Shown here piece by piece: positions 44,351 through 53,305 of a stretch of 64,000 nt of DNA; position 1 is the first letter of the stretch; each line of letters opens with the position of its first letter. The notes under the pieces are model-generated. The model did not search any database, was not told the origin of the DNA, and saw only the letters and a list, made by a program, of their open reading frames with translations. The stretch comes from UBA1431 sp002329665 (GTDB lineage: Bacteria > Bacillota > Clostridia > Christensenellales > UBA1431). Location: contig JAXGXY010000001.1 of assembly GCA_040772545.1 (NCBI GenBank), forward strand, positions 124,001 to 188,000, written 5' to 3'. The translations under genes and the position numbers were made by a program.

Positions 44351-46054
44351 ATGGAAAACCTGCTGCTCGTAGCCGCGACGGTCCTTTGCGGGGGCTGCGC
44401 TTCGATAACGTTTTTCGGGAAGAAACCGGCAAGGACGGCCCTCGTGCTGTGGTGCGCCGTGGGAGGGCTGGTGCTGTGCGCGGCGGGCCTGCTCGTCTTT
44501 TACCTTTTAAACGGGAATTTTGAGTATGCCTATGTTTACAACCACACGAGCATAGGCCTTCCGCCCGTATACAGGGTGTCGGCCCTTTGGTCCGGGCAGG
44601 AAGGATCGCTGCTGCTCTGGGCCGCCGTCCTCGCCGGGACCGGCTTTTTCCTGCTGAAAGACCTGAAGAAAAGGCCGCGTGTTTTCGGGGCTTATACCGC
44701 TCTCTGCTTGCTGGTGCTGGTGATGTGTTGCCTTTCGCAGCCGTTTGCGCGGCTGGACCCGGTGCCGCCCGACGGCCTCGGGCTGGCGCGGGCACTGCAG
44801 GATCCATGGATGGTGGCGCATCCCCCGCTCGTGTTCGTCGCATACAGCATGATGGCCGTGCTGTTCGCCAAGGGGACGGCTTTTTCCAAGGATGAAAACG
44901 CCTGCACGGCGCACAGGGTAAACGGATGGTGCCGCATGAGCTGGGTTTTCCTTGGGCTTGGCATCATGACGGGGAGCGTATGGGCCTATCACGCGCTCGG
45001 ATGGGGCGGGTTCTGGGCGTGGGACCCGATAGAGAACGCCGCGCTCGTTCCCTGGCTGATCCTCGGGGGCCTTCTGCACAGGAAGAACCGGTGGAGCCGG
45101 ACCCGGTGCATGCTTCCCTTCGCCGCGGCCGGGTTCGGCGTTTTTTTGACCAGGAGCGGGGTGCTCGGCGAAGGTTCCGCGCACGCGTACGCCGAGGGGA
45201 ATACGATAATAACCGTCCTGCTGCTTGTCATGCTGTCCGGCGCAGTCCTTTACTTCGCGGTCGTAAGCCTCAGGAAGGCAAAACGGGCGGCGGGGGAAGT
45301 CGGCGGCGAAAAACCGCCCGCGTATAAGATTTTCATGGACAAAAAACGGCTTCTTGCCTGGAACGTCAATGTATACGCGGGCCTGATACTGGTGGGCACG
45401 GTGGCGCCGCTCCTTATGGGCAGCGAAACGCCCAAGGCCTATTATGCCGTCATCAGCGCGGTATTCGCGCTTGCGTTTGCCGCGATCCTTCTGGTCTGGC
45501 ACGAAGCCGCGCTGAAAAAGCATTTTATCGGCATGATGGCGCTGGGGACGGCGCTGACGGTCGGCGTCATAGCCGTGACGGGGGCGTCTTTTTCGCTGTG
45601 GGTGCTGGTGATCTGGGCGTGCCTGCTGCCTCCGTCGCTCTGGATCGTGAACCGCTTCAAAACGGAAAACAGCCGGTTTTACCTGCTGCACACCGGCCTG
45701 TGCCTGCTCATCGCGGGCGCGGTCGCCTCCTCGGCGCTGAGTAAAGAGGGCATTGCGGCCGCCGCTCCCGGGGCAAAGCATATCGCGCTGGCCGGCATCG
45801 AAGTTCCGCTCGCGGACATCGCCGCCTCGGACGTGCTGATCGTGACCCTGCCGCATGCAGACTTTGTCGTGCGCGCTACAAAAGCCTTCTCCCTGGCGGA
45901 CGGGACCGTCCTCGTTCCCTTCACTGAGAAGCCGCTGGTCCTGCTTTTTTGGGGCGGAGGGGCCATGATGCTCGCGGCCCCGTTTTTTGGCGGCTGGCGA
46001 TACAGGTTCAGGTGGCGGCAAAAAGGGCCTAAGGACGGTGCGGGCGCTTTATGA
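44351..46054 (+). CDS. CcmF/CcsA-type cytochrome c haem lyase
   Basis: 567 residues with about 14 helices. The haem-handling tryptophan-rich motif is WGGFWAWDPIENAALVPWL, with GQEGSLLLW and the His in DPWMVAHPPLV elsewhere, all as in CcmF. The family attaches haem to CxxCH cysteines on the outer face of the membrane. ATG 44351 has GGGAGATAACC in front; an open extension upstream overlaps the cytochrome and is not family-like. No CcmA-E, G, H or ResB gene is in the window, so it is a two-gene unit with its probable substrate. Confidence 0.87.
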   Translation: MENLLLVAATVLCGGCASITFFGKKPARTALVLWCAVGGLVLCAAGLLVFYLLNGNFEYAYVYNHTSIGLPPVYRVSALWSGQEGSLLLWAAVLAGTGFFLLKDLKKRPRVFGAYTALCLLVLVMCCLSQPFARLDPVPPDGLGLARALQDPWMVAHPPLVFVAYSMMAVLFAKGTAFSKDENACTAHRVNGWCRMSWVFLGLGIMTGSVWAYHALGWGGFWAWDPIENAALVPWLILGGLLHRKNRWSRTRCMLPFAAAGFGVFLTRSGVLGEGSAHAYAEGNTIITVLLLVMLSGAVLYFAVVSLRKAKRAAGEVGGEKPPAYKIFMDKKRLLAWNVNVYAGLILVGTVAPLLMGSETPKAYYAVISAVFALAFAAILLVWHEAALKKHFIGMMALGTALTVGVIAVTGASFSLWVLVIWACLLPPSLWIVNRFKTENSRFYLLHTGLCLLIAGAVASSALSKEGIAAAAPGAKHIALAGIEVPLADIAASDVLIVTLPHADFVVRATKAFSLADGTVLVPFTEKPLVLLFWGGGAMMLAAPFFGGWRYRFRWRQKGPKDGAGAL

Positions 46055-46226
46055 GCGCGCGACCCTATGCTTTTTCCGGTATTGCATATATAATCAAATC
46101 AGGACGCGGACAAGTCCGGGTGCGGCGAAACGGGTGTTTCGCGGGCAAAAAATGCGGAATGTCACCCGAAAAATGGCGGCCGCGATCCGTACTATGTTAT
46201 ATGAAGAGTTTTAAGGCGGCAAATCG

Positions 46227-46943
46227 ATGAAGATCAACGAAAGAGCGGCCCGGGCAAACGCCGATGACGAGGCGTTCGAGGAACTGCTCGCCGAATATCG
46301 GCCGTTCATCGCCTCGTGCGTCTATAAGACCGCCGGCAGGCATACGGACATGCATGACGACGCGATGAGCGTGGCAATCATCGCGTTCGAAGAGGCGGTC
46401 AGGCGGTATAAACCGGAGTCGGGAAGTTTCCTGTCGTTTGCGGGGACCGTGATCCGGTGCCGTCTGATCGACCACATGCGCGCCGACCGGCCGAAGATGC
46501 GCGTGGTGTCCCTCGAAAGCCTGGCAAGGGAAGATGAAGTGAAGGACGGCCGGCAGGACAGGGTCGGGCACGAGCGCCTGTCGATAAAGCCCCAGAGCAG
46601 GTTTGACGACCCCTTAAAGCTAGAGATCGAACAGCTCGCCGGCGCGCTCGGTGCGTACGGGCTGAAATTTGCGGATGTGGCCAGATGCTCGCCCAGGGCG
46701 AGGAAAACGAAAGCCGCCTGCCGGAAGGCGGTAAGGGCGATCCACGACGATCCGGCGCTGTTCGCCGGCCTTCGGAGCACAGGCAGGCTGCCCGTGGCAG
46801 AGCTCGAAAAAATCTCTTCGGTATCCCGAAAAACCCTCGCGCGCCACCGTAGTTATATAGTGTGTTTGGCGGAAATGCTCTCCGGAGAGTATGTTTACCT
46901 GGCCGGATACGCAGAAAGCGCCGAGGAAGGTGAAATACGATGA
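46227..46943 (+). CDS. sigI: RNA polymerase sigma factor SigI
   Basis: 238 residues. Region 2 is visible (DDAMSVAIIAFEEAVRRY, then SFLSFAGTVIRCRLIDHMR), and the C-terminal helix-turn-helix reads LEKISSVSRKTLARHRSYIVCLAEM, the hallmark of SigI. Region 3 is absent, as expected. SigI controls envelope or heat stress in Bacillus and polysaccharide sensing in cellulolytic clostridia. The start follows AAGGCGGC. A candidate -10 (TATAAT, 46089-46094) lies upstream, but its -35 is poor. It overlaps rsgI by four bases. Confidence 0.93.
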   Translation: MKINERAARANADDEAFEELLAEYRPFIASCVYKTAGRHTDMHDDAMSVAIIAFEEAVRRYKPESGSFLSFAGTVIRCRLIDHMRADRPKMRVVSLESLAREDEVKDGRQDRVGHERLSIKPQSRFDDPLKLEIEQLAGALGAYGLKFADVARCSPRARKTKAACRKAVRAIHDDPALFAGLRSTGRLPVAELEKISSVSRKTLARHRSYIVCLAEMLSGEYVYLAGYAESAEEGEIR

Positions 46944-48118
46944 AGAGTATCGTGATGGAAGTCGATGGCAGAGATGCGGTGGTCATGAACGGCGCCGGCG
47001 ATTTCATCCGGATCAAGAACAGGGACTATCGGGTGGGACAGCGTATCGAGGCCCGCCGGGTTCCAAGGCTCAAGCGGATGAGGACCGCCATCGCCGCAGC
47101 CGCCGCGGTCCTGCTCCTGTTCGCCGCGGGAGGCGCCTACGCCTATTTAGCCCCCTATTCCGAGGTCAGCCTGGACGTGAACCCGAGCATCATGCTCAGG
47201 CTCAACTATTTTAACAGGGTAATCGATGTTGGCGCGATGAACGACGACGCCCGCCGGGTGCTCGAAGGCCTCGAACTTATTAACGACGACGTTGAGACGG
47301 CGACCGGCGAAGTCGTCGACGCGCTTTCGGAAAAAGGCTATATAAAGGCGGGCGAGGATGCGGAATTCATGGTCACGGCCAATTCGCAGGACCAGACGCG
47401 GGCGAGGGAGATGCTCGAGGCCGCCGAGCGCAGGATCGAGCAGAGGACGGAGGAACACAGGATCCGCGCCAACGTCTCCGGCGAATGCATCGGACGGGAA
47501 CTGGTCACGCGGGCGCGCGAATACGGCGTTTCGCCCGGCAAACTCAGGCTGGTCGAGAAATACGCGCTTTCGACGGGCGATCCTAGTAGCGTCGATGTGG
47601 CCGGATGGCTCGAAAAGCCGGTGAAGGAAATCATGGCGGCTACCAGGGAAAACAGGAAGGACACGAAGGGTTCGAATGCCCCGGGGAACGGCGCCGCCAA
47701 CGGAAAAGGCAATGCCGGAGACGCGGACGCAAGCAACGGCAAAAGCGGCAACAGCGATGCGGGCAACGGCGATAACGGCGCCGGTAATAATGACGGTGTC
47801 GGAAACGGCAGCGACATAAGCAACGGCAGCAACGGAAACAATAACGGCGCTATCAACGGCGACAATAACGGTGTCGGAAACGGGAGCGAAAAAGGCAACG
47901 GCAGCAACGGAAACATAGGCTCTGCGACCGCGGGCCCGAGTGCCACGCCCGGGGCGAAAAGCGGGGACGCCAGCCAGAACGGAGCCGGAAACGGCAGGCC
48001 GTCCGCTGCCCCCAACCCGGCCCGTACGCCGGTCTGCAGCCCGGTCTGCACCGGTGACGCCGAACAGAACAGGCACCAAAACGGCCCAAACAACGGCAAC
48101 GGCAATGGACCCAACTAA
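46940..48118 (+). CDS. rsgI: Anti-sigma-I factor RsgI
   Basis: 392 residues. A cytoplasmic RsgI domain (~1-45), one transmembrane helix (~48-70, TAIAAAAAVLLLFAAGGAYAYL), then an extracellular domain starting EVSLDVNPSIMLRLNYFNRV. The Asn-Pro in DVNPS is where family members are known to cleave themselves. From about 240 the chain is low-complexity, rich in Asn, Gly and Ser, with no carbohydrate-binding or enzyme domain. It should hold SigI inactive until a signal outside leads to proteolysis. The ATGA overlap with sigI keeps the two in proportion. Confidence 0.93.
   Translation: MKSIVMEVDGRDAVVMNGAGDFIRIKNRDYRVGQRIEARRVPRLKRMRTAIAAAAAVLLLFAAGGAYAYLAPYSEVSLDVNPSIMLRLNYFNRVIDVGAMNDDARRVLEGLELINDDVETATGEVVDALSEKGYIKAGEDAEFMVTANSQDQTRAREMLEAAERRIEQRTEEHRIRANVSGECIGRELVTRAREYGVSPGKLRLVEKYALSTGDPSSVDVAGWLEKPVKEIMAATRENRKDTKGSNAPGNGAANGKGNAGDADASNGKSGNSDAGNGDNGAGNNDGVGNGSDISNGSNGNNNGAINGDNNGVGNGSEKGNGSNGNIGSATAGPSATPGAKSGDASQNGAGNGRPSAAPNPARTPVCSPVCTGDAEQNRHQNGPNNGNGNGPN
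47793..47915 (+). repeat. In-frame 48-base direct repeat in rsgI
   Basis: Two near-identical 48-base copies (47793-47840 and 47868-47915), offset by 75 bases, encode GVGNGSxxxNGSNGN-type units. They sit in a longer run of AAC-GGC-rich codons, which suggests the tail grows and shrinks by slippage or recombination. Confidence 0.8.
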
Positions 48119-48131
48119 GCCTTTCGCCGAG

Positions 48132-48168
48132 AGACGCCCCTTGCTGAATAGCAAGGGGCGTCTTTATT
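48132..48168 (+). terminator. Intrinsic terminator of sigI-rsgI
   Basis: A perfect 14-bp stem (48132-48145 and 48150-48163, loop GAAT), followed by TTATT. Confidence 0.9.
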
Positions 48169-48245
48169 GTCTTGCCAGCGCAAACTTCTGGTTTGTTTTG
48201 CTGGCAGTTTGCTTCGGTGAAACGGTTGACCGCCATTCTTTCCGC

Positions 48246-48275
48246 TTGTTTTGCCCGCGCGTCCTGTTGTATAAT
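48246..48275 (+). promoter_or_regulatory. Promoter of lysA
   Basis: TTGTTT (48246-48251), 18 bases, TATAAT (48270-48275), 63 bases before the lysA start. I see no lysine riboswitch; the leader is too short. Confidence 0.65.
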
Positions 48276-48338
48276 GGATATGCTGCGTAGGCGCGGCCTT
48301 CGGGCAGGCGCCATATTTAAATTGAGGTATATACGTAT

Positions 48339-49595
48339 ATGAAGCGACCCGTTTTCACATTGGAACAGCTAAAAGAGATCGTCGAGGAATACCCGACGCC
48401 TTTTCACCTCTACGACGAAAGAGGCATACGCGAAAACGCGCGAAGACTCCACGAAGCGTTCGCGTGGAACGAAGGCTTCAAGCAATACTTTGCAGTGAAA
48501 GCCACGCCGAACCCGGACATCATCCGCATCTTGCGCGAAGAGGGCTGCGGCGTCGACTGCTCCTCGATGACCGAACTGCGCCTGGCGGAGGCGCTTGACA
48601 TCACGGGCGACGAGATCATGTTCTCCTCCAACGCGACGCCCGACGAGGAGTTCGCGCTGGCGCGCCGTCTCGGCGCGATCATCAATCTCGACGACATCAC
48701 GCACATCGGGGCGCTGGAGAAGAACGGCGGCCTCCCGGACACCGTTTGCTGCCGGTACAACCCCGGCGGCGAATTCAGGATCGACAACATGATCATGGGA
48801 AACCCCGGCGAGGCGAAGTTCGGGTTCACGCGCGAACAGCTGACCGAAGGGTATCGTATCCTCATGCAGAAGGGCGTGAAGCGGTTCGGGCTGCACGCTT
48901 TCCTCGCCAGCAACGTCACCGACAGCGAATATTACCCGCGGCTGGCGGCGCTGCTGTTCGAGACGGCCGTAAAACTGCGGGAGGAAACGGGCGCCGAAAT
49001 CGCGTTCGTGAACCTCTCGGGAGGCATCGGGGTGCCCTATAGGCCCAAAGAGCCCGCGCCCGACATCTTCAGGATCGGCAGGGGCGTGAAGGAGGCATAC
49101 GACGAGATCATCCGGCCCTCCGGCATGCATCCGCTGGCCATCTACACGGAACTCGGGCGGTTCATGCTCGCCCCCTACGGGTACCTGGTCGCCAAGGTAA
49201 TACGCGAAAAGCATATCCATAAGGACTATATCGGGCTGGACGCATCCGCGGCCAACCTCTTGCGGCCGGCGATGTACGGCGCGTACCACCACATCACCGT
49301 GATGGGCAAGGAGGATGCGCCGCACGACCACGTCTACGACGTCACGGGGTCGCTGTGCGAGAGCAACGACAGGTTTGCGGTGGACAGGCCGCTGCCGAGG
49401 ATCGACATCGGCGACCTCGTCGTTATCCACGACACCGGCGCGCACGGGTTCGCGATGGGCTACAACTACAACGGCAAGCTGCGTTCGGCCGAGGTGCTCC
49501 TCACCGAAGACGGCGGGACGCGCCTGATCCGCAGGGCGGAGACCGAGCGCGACTACTTCGCGACGTTCGACTTCACCGGCCTGTTCGACGGCTGA
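48339..49595 (+). CDS. lysA: Diaminopimelate decarboxylase
   Basis: 418 residues. An alanine-racemase-like PLP barrel with the cofactor lysine in YFAVKATPNP, and VNLSGGIGVPY, YTELGRFMLAP and GSLCESNDRF with the catalytic Cys of the other subunit. It decarboxylates meso-diaminopimelate to lysine. Related decarboxylases (arginine, carboxynorspermidine) differ in these loops, so LysA is the best call. The following MaoC-like gene starts 15 bases later and may share the transcript. Confidence 0.9.
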   Translation: MKRPVFTLEQLKEIVEEYPTPFHLYDERGIRENARRLHEAFAWNEGFKQYFAVKATPNPDIIRILREEGCGVDCSSMTELRLAEALDITGDEIMFSSNATPDEEFALARRLGAIINLDDITHIGALEKNGGLPDTVCCRYNPGGEFRIDNMIMGNPGEAKFGFTREQLTEGYRILMQKGVKRFGLHAFLASNVTDSEYYPRLAALLFETAVKLREETGAEIAFVNLSGGIGVPYRPKEPAPDIFRIGRGVKEAYDEIIRPSGMHPLAIYTELGRFMLAPYGYLVAKVIREKHIHKDYIGLDASAANLLRPAMYGAYHHITVMGKEDAPHDHVYDVTGSLCESNDRFAVDRPLPRIDIGDLVVIHDTGAHGFAMGYNYNGKLRSAEVLLTEDGGTRLIRRAETERDYFATFDFTGLFDG

Positions 49596-49610
49596 CCGGG
49601 GGTGTGTGCG

Positions 49611-50030
49611 ATGCTGCTCGACGAATTCACCGAGGGCACGGAATACACGCTCGAAGGCGTACGCATCACGCGGGAGGACATAGACGCATACGCGCGCCGA
49701 TACGACCCGCTTCCCTTCCATGTAGACGAGGAGACGGCCAAACGTTCAAGGTTCGGCGGGATCATCGCGCCGGGGACGCTCTCGTTTATTTCCGTGTGGG
49801 CGCAGTGGCTGCAAACGGGGTTGTACGACGACTGCATCGCCGGCCTGTCGGCCACGGTGAACTGGACGCTTCCGGTGTACCCGGGCGACGTGCTCGAAGG
49901 CCGCGTCGTGGTGGAGAAAGTCCTGCCCAGGCAGGAGGACCGGGGCATCCTGGTGCTCTGCGTCCACGCGTACAACCAGGACGGGCAGGGCGTCCTCAAC
50001 GCCAGGGTCACCGCGATGTTGAAACGGTAG
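49611..50030 (+). CDS. MaoC-like hotdog-fold dehydratase
   Basis: 139 residues. VRITREDIDAYARRYDPLPFHVDEETAKRSRFGGIIAPG is the MaoC-type hydratase motif with catalytic Asp and His. The family hydrates enoyl-CoA or dehydrates 3-hydroxyacyl compounds. GGGGGTG precedes ATG 49611. It lies 15 bases after lysA, an unusual partnership, and meets the AT-rich nuclease-like gene head-on nine bases after its stop. Confidence 0.82.
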   Translation: MLLDEFTEGTEYTLEGVRITREDIDAYARRYDPLPFHVDEETAKRSRFGGIIAPGTLSFISVWAQWLQTGLYDDCIAGLSATVNWTLPVYPGDVLEGRVVVEKVLPRQEDRGILVLCVHAYNQDGQGVLNARVTAMLKR

Positions 50031-50039
50031 AGGGGGAGT

Positions 50040-51065
50040 TTATTTTAAACCGTTTTCCTTTATTTTTTTGATTATTTCCTCGATTACATTTAAAAATTGT
50101 TGGACATCGCTTTCCGAATAAGCTTTATTGATTAACCATTTTGTTTTAACGAAATAGCTAAGATTCTGAAGGCTTCTTTTATAGAAATTAATGATGTTTT
50201 CTGGACTTTTAACTTTTTTGTTGATTTCTGAGAATCTTGCATATATGCTTTGCTTAAACACCGAGCTTAAGGGGTAACCGAAAAACAGGCCAACAAAAGC
50301 GTCGTCAATATCGACATTTAAGGAAAAGCCTTTTGAGCCCCATCGAATGCTTAAATCGTTATTATGAGCATAGTCAACGATTTTCTTGAATACCGCAAGC
50401 CCGTTTTTGTCCAATGAGGCCAGAAATTGTTTTTCATTAACTTTGGGTAAAGAAGCGGAATGTACTTTCTGACGTATGAATTCTTCATCTCCCACGACAA
50501 AGTCGCTTGAGATGATTTTTTCTTTGGACCTTGTTTCAAAATACTTAAACTCCATGCAATAGACGTCAATGCCTTTTTTTCTCAGGAACAAGGCTGTTTG
50601 ACGGACCTCTTTGGAAATATCCTGCGCAACGATGACGAGCTTTGTTGATTTGTTGAATGAAACCTGGTCTGCCGATTCATTTTGGAAAAACTGTTGGTGA
50701 TAGTCTTCGAGACTGATTTCTTCGCCGGTATAACCTTGATAGATTTCGTTTAACTGGGCATAGTCCAGGTTTTCGATAAAAGATGCATACTCTAATAGCT
50801 GGGCGATGGTTTCTCTCGGCGTCTTTCCTCTCTTTAGCTCGATAATAACCGTATTGCCGTTTTTATCAACGCCGAGCAAATCAACGTAAGTATTCAGGTT
50901 GGTTGTAACCTGACGCCCGATTATTAGGACATTGCTGCGTTCAAAAAAATATTCCGGGTTGTTCTCAAGTAGATCTTCCAAATCGGCTTCTTGTTTGGTT
51001 TTCGCAAAGTTATGCTCTAGGTAAGGGGTAAGCTTTCCGTCGTTATCGATCGAAAAAAGTTTCAT
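50040..51065 (-). CDS. PD-(D/E)XK nuclease-like protein (DUF91/NucS-like), AT-rich
   Basis: 341 residues. The N-terminal half shows the nuclease core: Glu30 in DLEDLLENNPE, Asp62 in YVDLLG, Glu76-x-Lys78 in VIIELKRG and Gln89...Tyr93 in AQLLEYA. Two further parts follow (~115-200, ~205-341) that I do not recognise. Its DNA is clearly AT-rich with many AAA, TTT and ATT codons, unlike every neighbour, so it was probably acquired by transfer. No partner gene, modification enzyme or phage gene is adjacent. Possible roles are DNA repair, defence or nucleic-acid sensing; none can be shown. Confidence 0.8.
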   Translation of the reverse strand: MKLFSIDNDGKLTPYLEHNFAKTKQEADLEDLLENNPEYFFERSNVLIIGRQVTTNLNTYVDLLGVDKNGNTVIIELKRGKTPRETIAQLLEYASFIENLDYAQLNEIYQGYTGEEISLEDYHQQFFQNESADQVSFNKSTKLVIVAQDISKEVRQTALFLRKKGIDVYCMEFKYFETRSKEKIISSDFVVGDEEFIRQKVHSASLPKVNEKQFLASLDKNGLAVFKKIVDYAHNNDLSIRWGSKGFSLNVDIDDAFVGLFFGYPLSSVFKQSIYARFSEINKKVKSPENIINFYKRSLQNLSYFVKTKWLINKAYSESDVQQFLNVIEEIIKKIKENGLK

Positions 51066-51168
51066 CCGGCATCAGCTCCAGGGCATATTGGCAATGATTA
51101 CCTAATTCATTCTATCATATTATCTAAACCAAAAAACGCACACATCACGTTGTTTATCGGGAATAAAC

Positions 51169-51194
51169 AACAAGAGCCCGTTTGGGCCCCTGTT
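51169..51194 (-). terminator. Terminator of glnA-ANTAR
   Basis: On the minus strand AACAGGGGCCC (51194-51184), loop AAAC, GGGCTCTTGTT (51179-51169): 11 bp including two G-U pairs that exist only on this strand, then TGTTTATT. Confidence 0.75.
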
Positions 51195-51207
51195 CGGCAG
51201 TATTATA

Positions 51208-51768
51208 CTATATCTCTTCCAGTATGATCCGGGCGACCTCGGGCATGCGTTTGCCGCTGTTCATGCTCCATGTCTGCAGGCGGCGGTGCGCCTGTTCTTC
51301 CGTCATGCCGTACCAGTGCTGCAGGCGCTGTTTGGCCTGGTCGATCACCCGCCGTTCCTGGTCGCTCCTTATACTGTCGGTTTTTACTCTGGGCACCGGA
51401 AGGACGCGCGCGCCGCCCTGGGTGAGCACGTCCGCGACCTGCAGCAGCGCCGAGCGCTTGACCGGATACGTGAGACAGACCACGCTGTCCTCCAGCGTCC
51501 TAAGCCACTCTTTCTGCGATTCGCTCAGCAGTATGATCGTGTTCTTCACGGCGTAGAGCGAACAGACCAGTTCCTGCGCCGGCGTATCCGGAAGCATGAA
51601 CGTGGTTACGAGAAGGTCCGGGGGCTGCTCGAAGGCGACGCGCCGCACTTCGTTACCGGAGTGGCACACGGCCATTACGTGGTATCCGGCCGCATGAAAT
51701 ATCCTGCTGATTCTTTCGCCGAGGCGCTTCGGGCCGGCTATCAACACCGTTGCCTGTTCCGTGACCAT
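51208..51768 (-). CDS. ANTAR-domain antitermination regulator with degenerate receiver
   Basis: 186 residues. The N-terminal part has the shape of a response-regulator receiver, but the phospho-acceptor Asp is replaced (Thr56 in LLVTTFMLPD), the acidic pair is missing (VLIAGPK) and the conserved Lys is Tyr (CLTYPV). The C-terminal ANTAR domain is good: AKQRLQHWYGMTEEQAHRRLQ then KRMPEVARIILE. ANTAR proteins bind paired hairpins in leader RNA and prevent termination. It sits 30 bases after glnA in one operon, so glnA itself is the likely target. Control is probably by ligand or partner binding, not phosphorylation. Confidence 0.88.
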   Translation of the reverse strand: MVTEQATVLIAGPKRLGERISRIFHAAGYHVMAVCHSGNEVRRVAFEQPPDLLVTTFMLPDTPAQELVCSLYAVKNTIILLSESQKEWLRTLEDSVVCLTYPVKRSALLQVADVLTQGGARVLPVPRVKTDSIRSDQERRVIDQAKQRLQHWYGMTEEQAHRRLQTWSMNSGKRMPEVARIILEEI

Positions 51769-51798
51769 GACCGGACAGCCCCTTTTCCACTGAATGAA

Positions 51799-53133
51799 CT
51801 AGATCCTCGTCAGATAATTGTCAAGCTCCCACTGGTGCACCTGCGCCCTGTACTCATCCCACTCCTTGCACTTGGCATCGAGCAACACCCGCGTGATATG
51901 CGGCCCGAGCGTGTCCTTGAGGAGATCGTCCTCCTCGAAACAGGCCATGGCGTCTTCCAGGTTCGGGGGCAGGGAAGCGATGCCGGCGGCTTCGCGTTCG
52001 GCGGGGGTCATGTCGAATATGTTGTTGCGCGTCTCCGGCGGGGGTGTGAGTTCGTTCACGACGCCGTCCAGACCGGCCGCAAGGATGCAGCTGAACGAGA
52101 GGTACGGGTTGCATCCGAGGTCGGGGTTGCGCATCTCTATGCGTGTCGCCTGCGGTGTCGTATGCGGCACGCGGATGAGCGCGCTGCGGTTCTGCGCGGA
52201 CCAGGAGATATACACGGGGGCTTCGTATCCGGGCACCAGCCGCTTGTAGGAGTTCACCAGCGGGTTGGTGATAAGCGATAGGCTGCGCGCGTGTTTCATC
52301 AGGCCCGTGATGAAGCTGTAGGCGACCTTGCTTAATCCCAACCGGTCGTCCGGGTCGCTGAACGCGTTCGAACCATCGGCGATGTTGGACAGGGACATGT
52401 TCGTGTGCATGCCGCTGCCGTTAACCCCGTAGAAGGGTTTGGGCATGAAGCTGGCGAACAGGCCGTGGCTCTTGGCGATGGACCTGAGCGCCATCTTGAA
52501 CGTCATCACGTTGTCGGCCGTGGTCAGCGCGTCGCTGTACCTGAAGTCGATCTCGTGCTGTCCCTCGGCGACCTCGTGGTGCGACGCCTCGATTTCGAAG
52601 CCCATCTGCTCGAGCGCCAGGCACATGTCGCGGCGCGCGTTTTCGCCCAGGTCGGCCGGTCCGAGATCGAAGTATCCGGCGCTGTCCTGCGCGGACATGA
52701 TAGGCCGGCCTTCCTCGTCCGTCTTGAGCAAAAAGAATTCGCACTCCGGTCCGACGTTCATGGAATAGCCGAGTTCTGCGGCTTTGGCGAGCGTCCTTCG
52801 CAGGATATAGCGCGGGTCGCCCTCGAAAGGCACACCGGCCGGCGTGTAGACGTCGCATATTAGCCGTGCCACCCTGGACTGCGACCGCCATGGCAGTATG
52901 CTGAATGTAGACAGGTCGGGCCTGAGGTTCTGGTCCGATTCCTCGATCCGCACGAAACCTTCTATCGACGATCCGTCGAACATGATCTCGTTGTCCAGCG
53001 CCTTTTCGAGCTGGCTTTCGGTGATGGAAATATTTTTTATCGTACCGAATATGTCCGTAAACTGAAGACGGATAAAATGGATGTCATTCTCCCGGACGGA
53101 CTGGATGATCTGTTCTCTGGTCAGACTGGCCAT
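51799..53133 (-). CDS. glnA: Glutamine synthetase, type I
   Basis: 444 residues, the short Bacillus-like GSI-alpha form. FDGSSIEGF, the NVGPECEFFLL metal site, NGSGMHTNMS and NRSALIRVP are visible. It makes glutamine from glutamate and ammonia. ATG 53133 has GGGAGG eight bases upstream; the frame stays open further upstream through the leader but is not family-like there. It is followed by the ANTAR regulator gene and led by a structured 170-base leader. Confidence 0.96.
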   Translation of the reverse strand: MASLTREQIIQSVRENDIHFIRLQFTDIFGTIKNISITESQLEKALDNEIMFDGSSIEGFVRIEESDQNLRPDLSTFSILPWRSQSRVARLICDVYTPAGVPFEGDPRYILRRTLAKAAELGYSMNVGPECEFFLLKTDEEGRPIMSAQDSAGYFDLGPADLGENARRDMCLALEQMGFEIEASHHEVAEGQHEIDFRYSDALTTADNVMTFKMALRSIAKSHGLFASFMPKPFYGVNGSGMHTNMSLSNIADGSNAFSDPDDRLGLSKVAYSFITGLMKHARSLSLITNPLVNSYKRLVPGYEAPVYISWSAQNRSALIRVPHTTPQATRIEMRNPDLGCNPYLSFSCILAAGLDGVVNELTPPPETRNNIFDMTPAEREAAGIASLPPNLEDAMACFEEDDLLKDTLGPHITRVLLDAKCKEWDEYRAQVHQWELDNYLTRI

Positions 53134-53305
53134 AAGAATTCCTCCCTGCATTGAATATATAAAATATTGTAGCCAAAGCCCACAAGCGTTACCCGTTTGA
53201 CGGCTTTTTCGCAATAAAATAAAGGCGCTCCAACCGGGCAACATGCCGTCACCGCTTTGAAACCCCTTTGCTTCAACCGTGTCCGAGTGTTCTTCAACTT
53301 AAAAT
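53134..53305 (-). promoter_or_regulatory. Structured leader of glnA, candidate ANTAR-controlled element
   Basis: On the minus strand GACGGC (53250-53245) can pair with GCCGTC (53204-53199), and GTTGCCCG (53242-53235) with CGGGTAAC (53195-53188), which together make a pseudoknot. A competing hairpin joins AAAGCC (53207-53202) to GGCTTT (53180-53175) close to the ribosome site and shares bases with the first pairing. Mutually exclusive foldings of this kind are expected of a regulated leader. I could not pick out the paired six-base loops typical of ANTAR targets with confidence. Confidence 0.5.

Noticed and set aside
47653..48060. Tandem repeats considered as a CRISPR-like array
   Set aside because: They are in frame, encode an Asn/Gly/Ser tail, have irregular spacing and no unique spacers of constant length.
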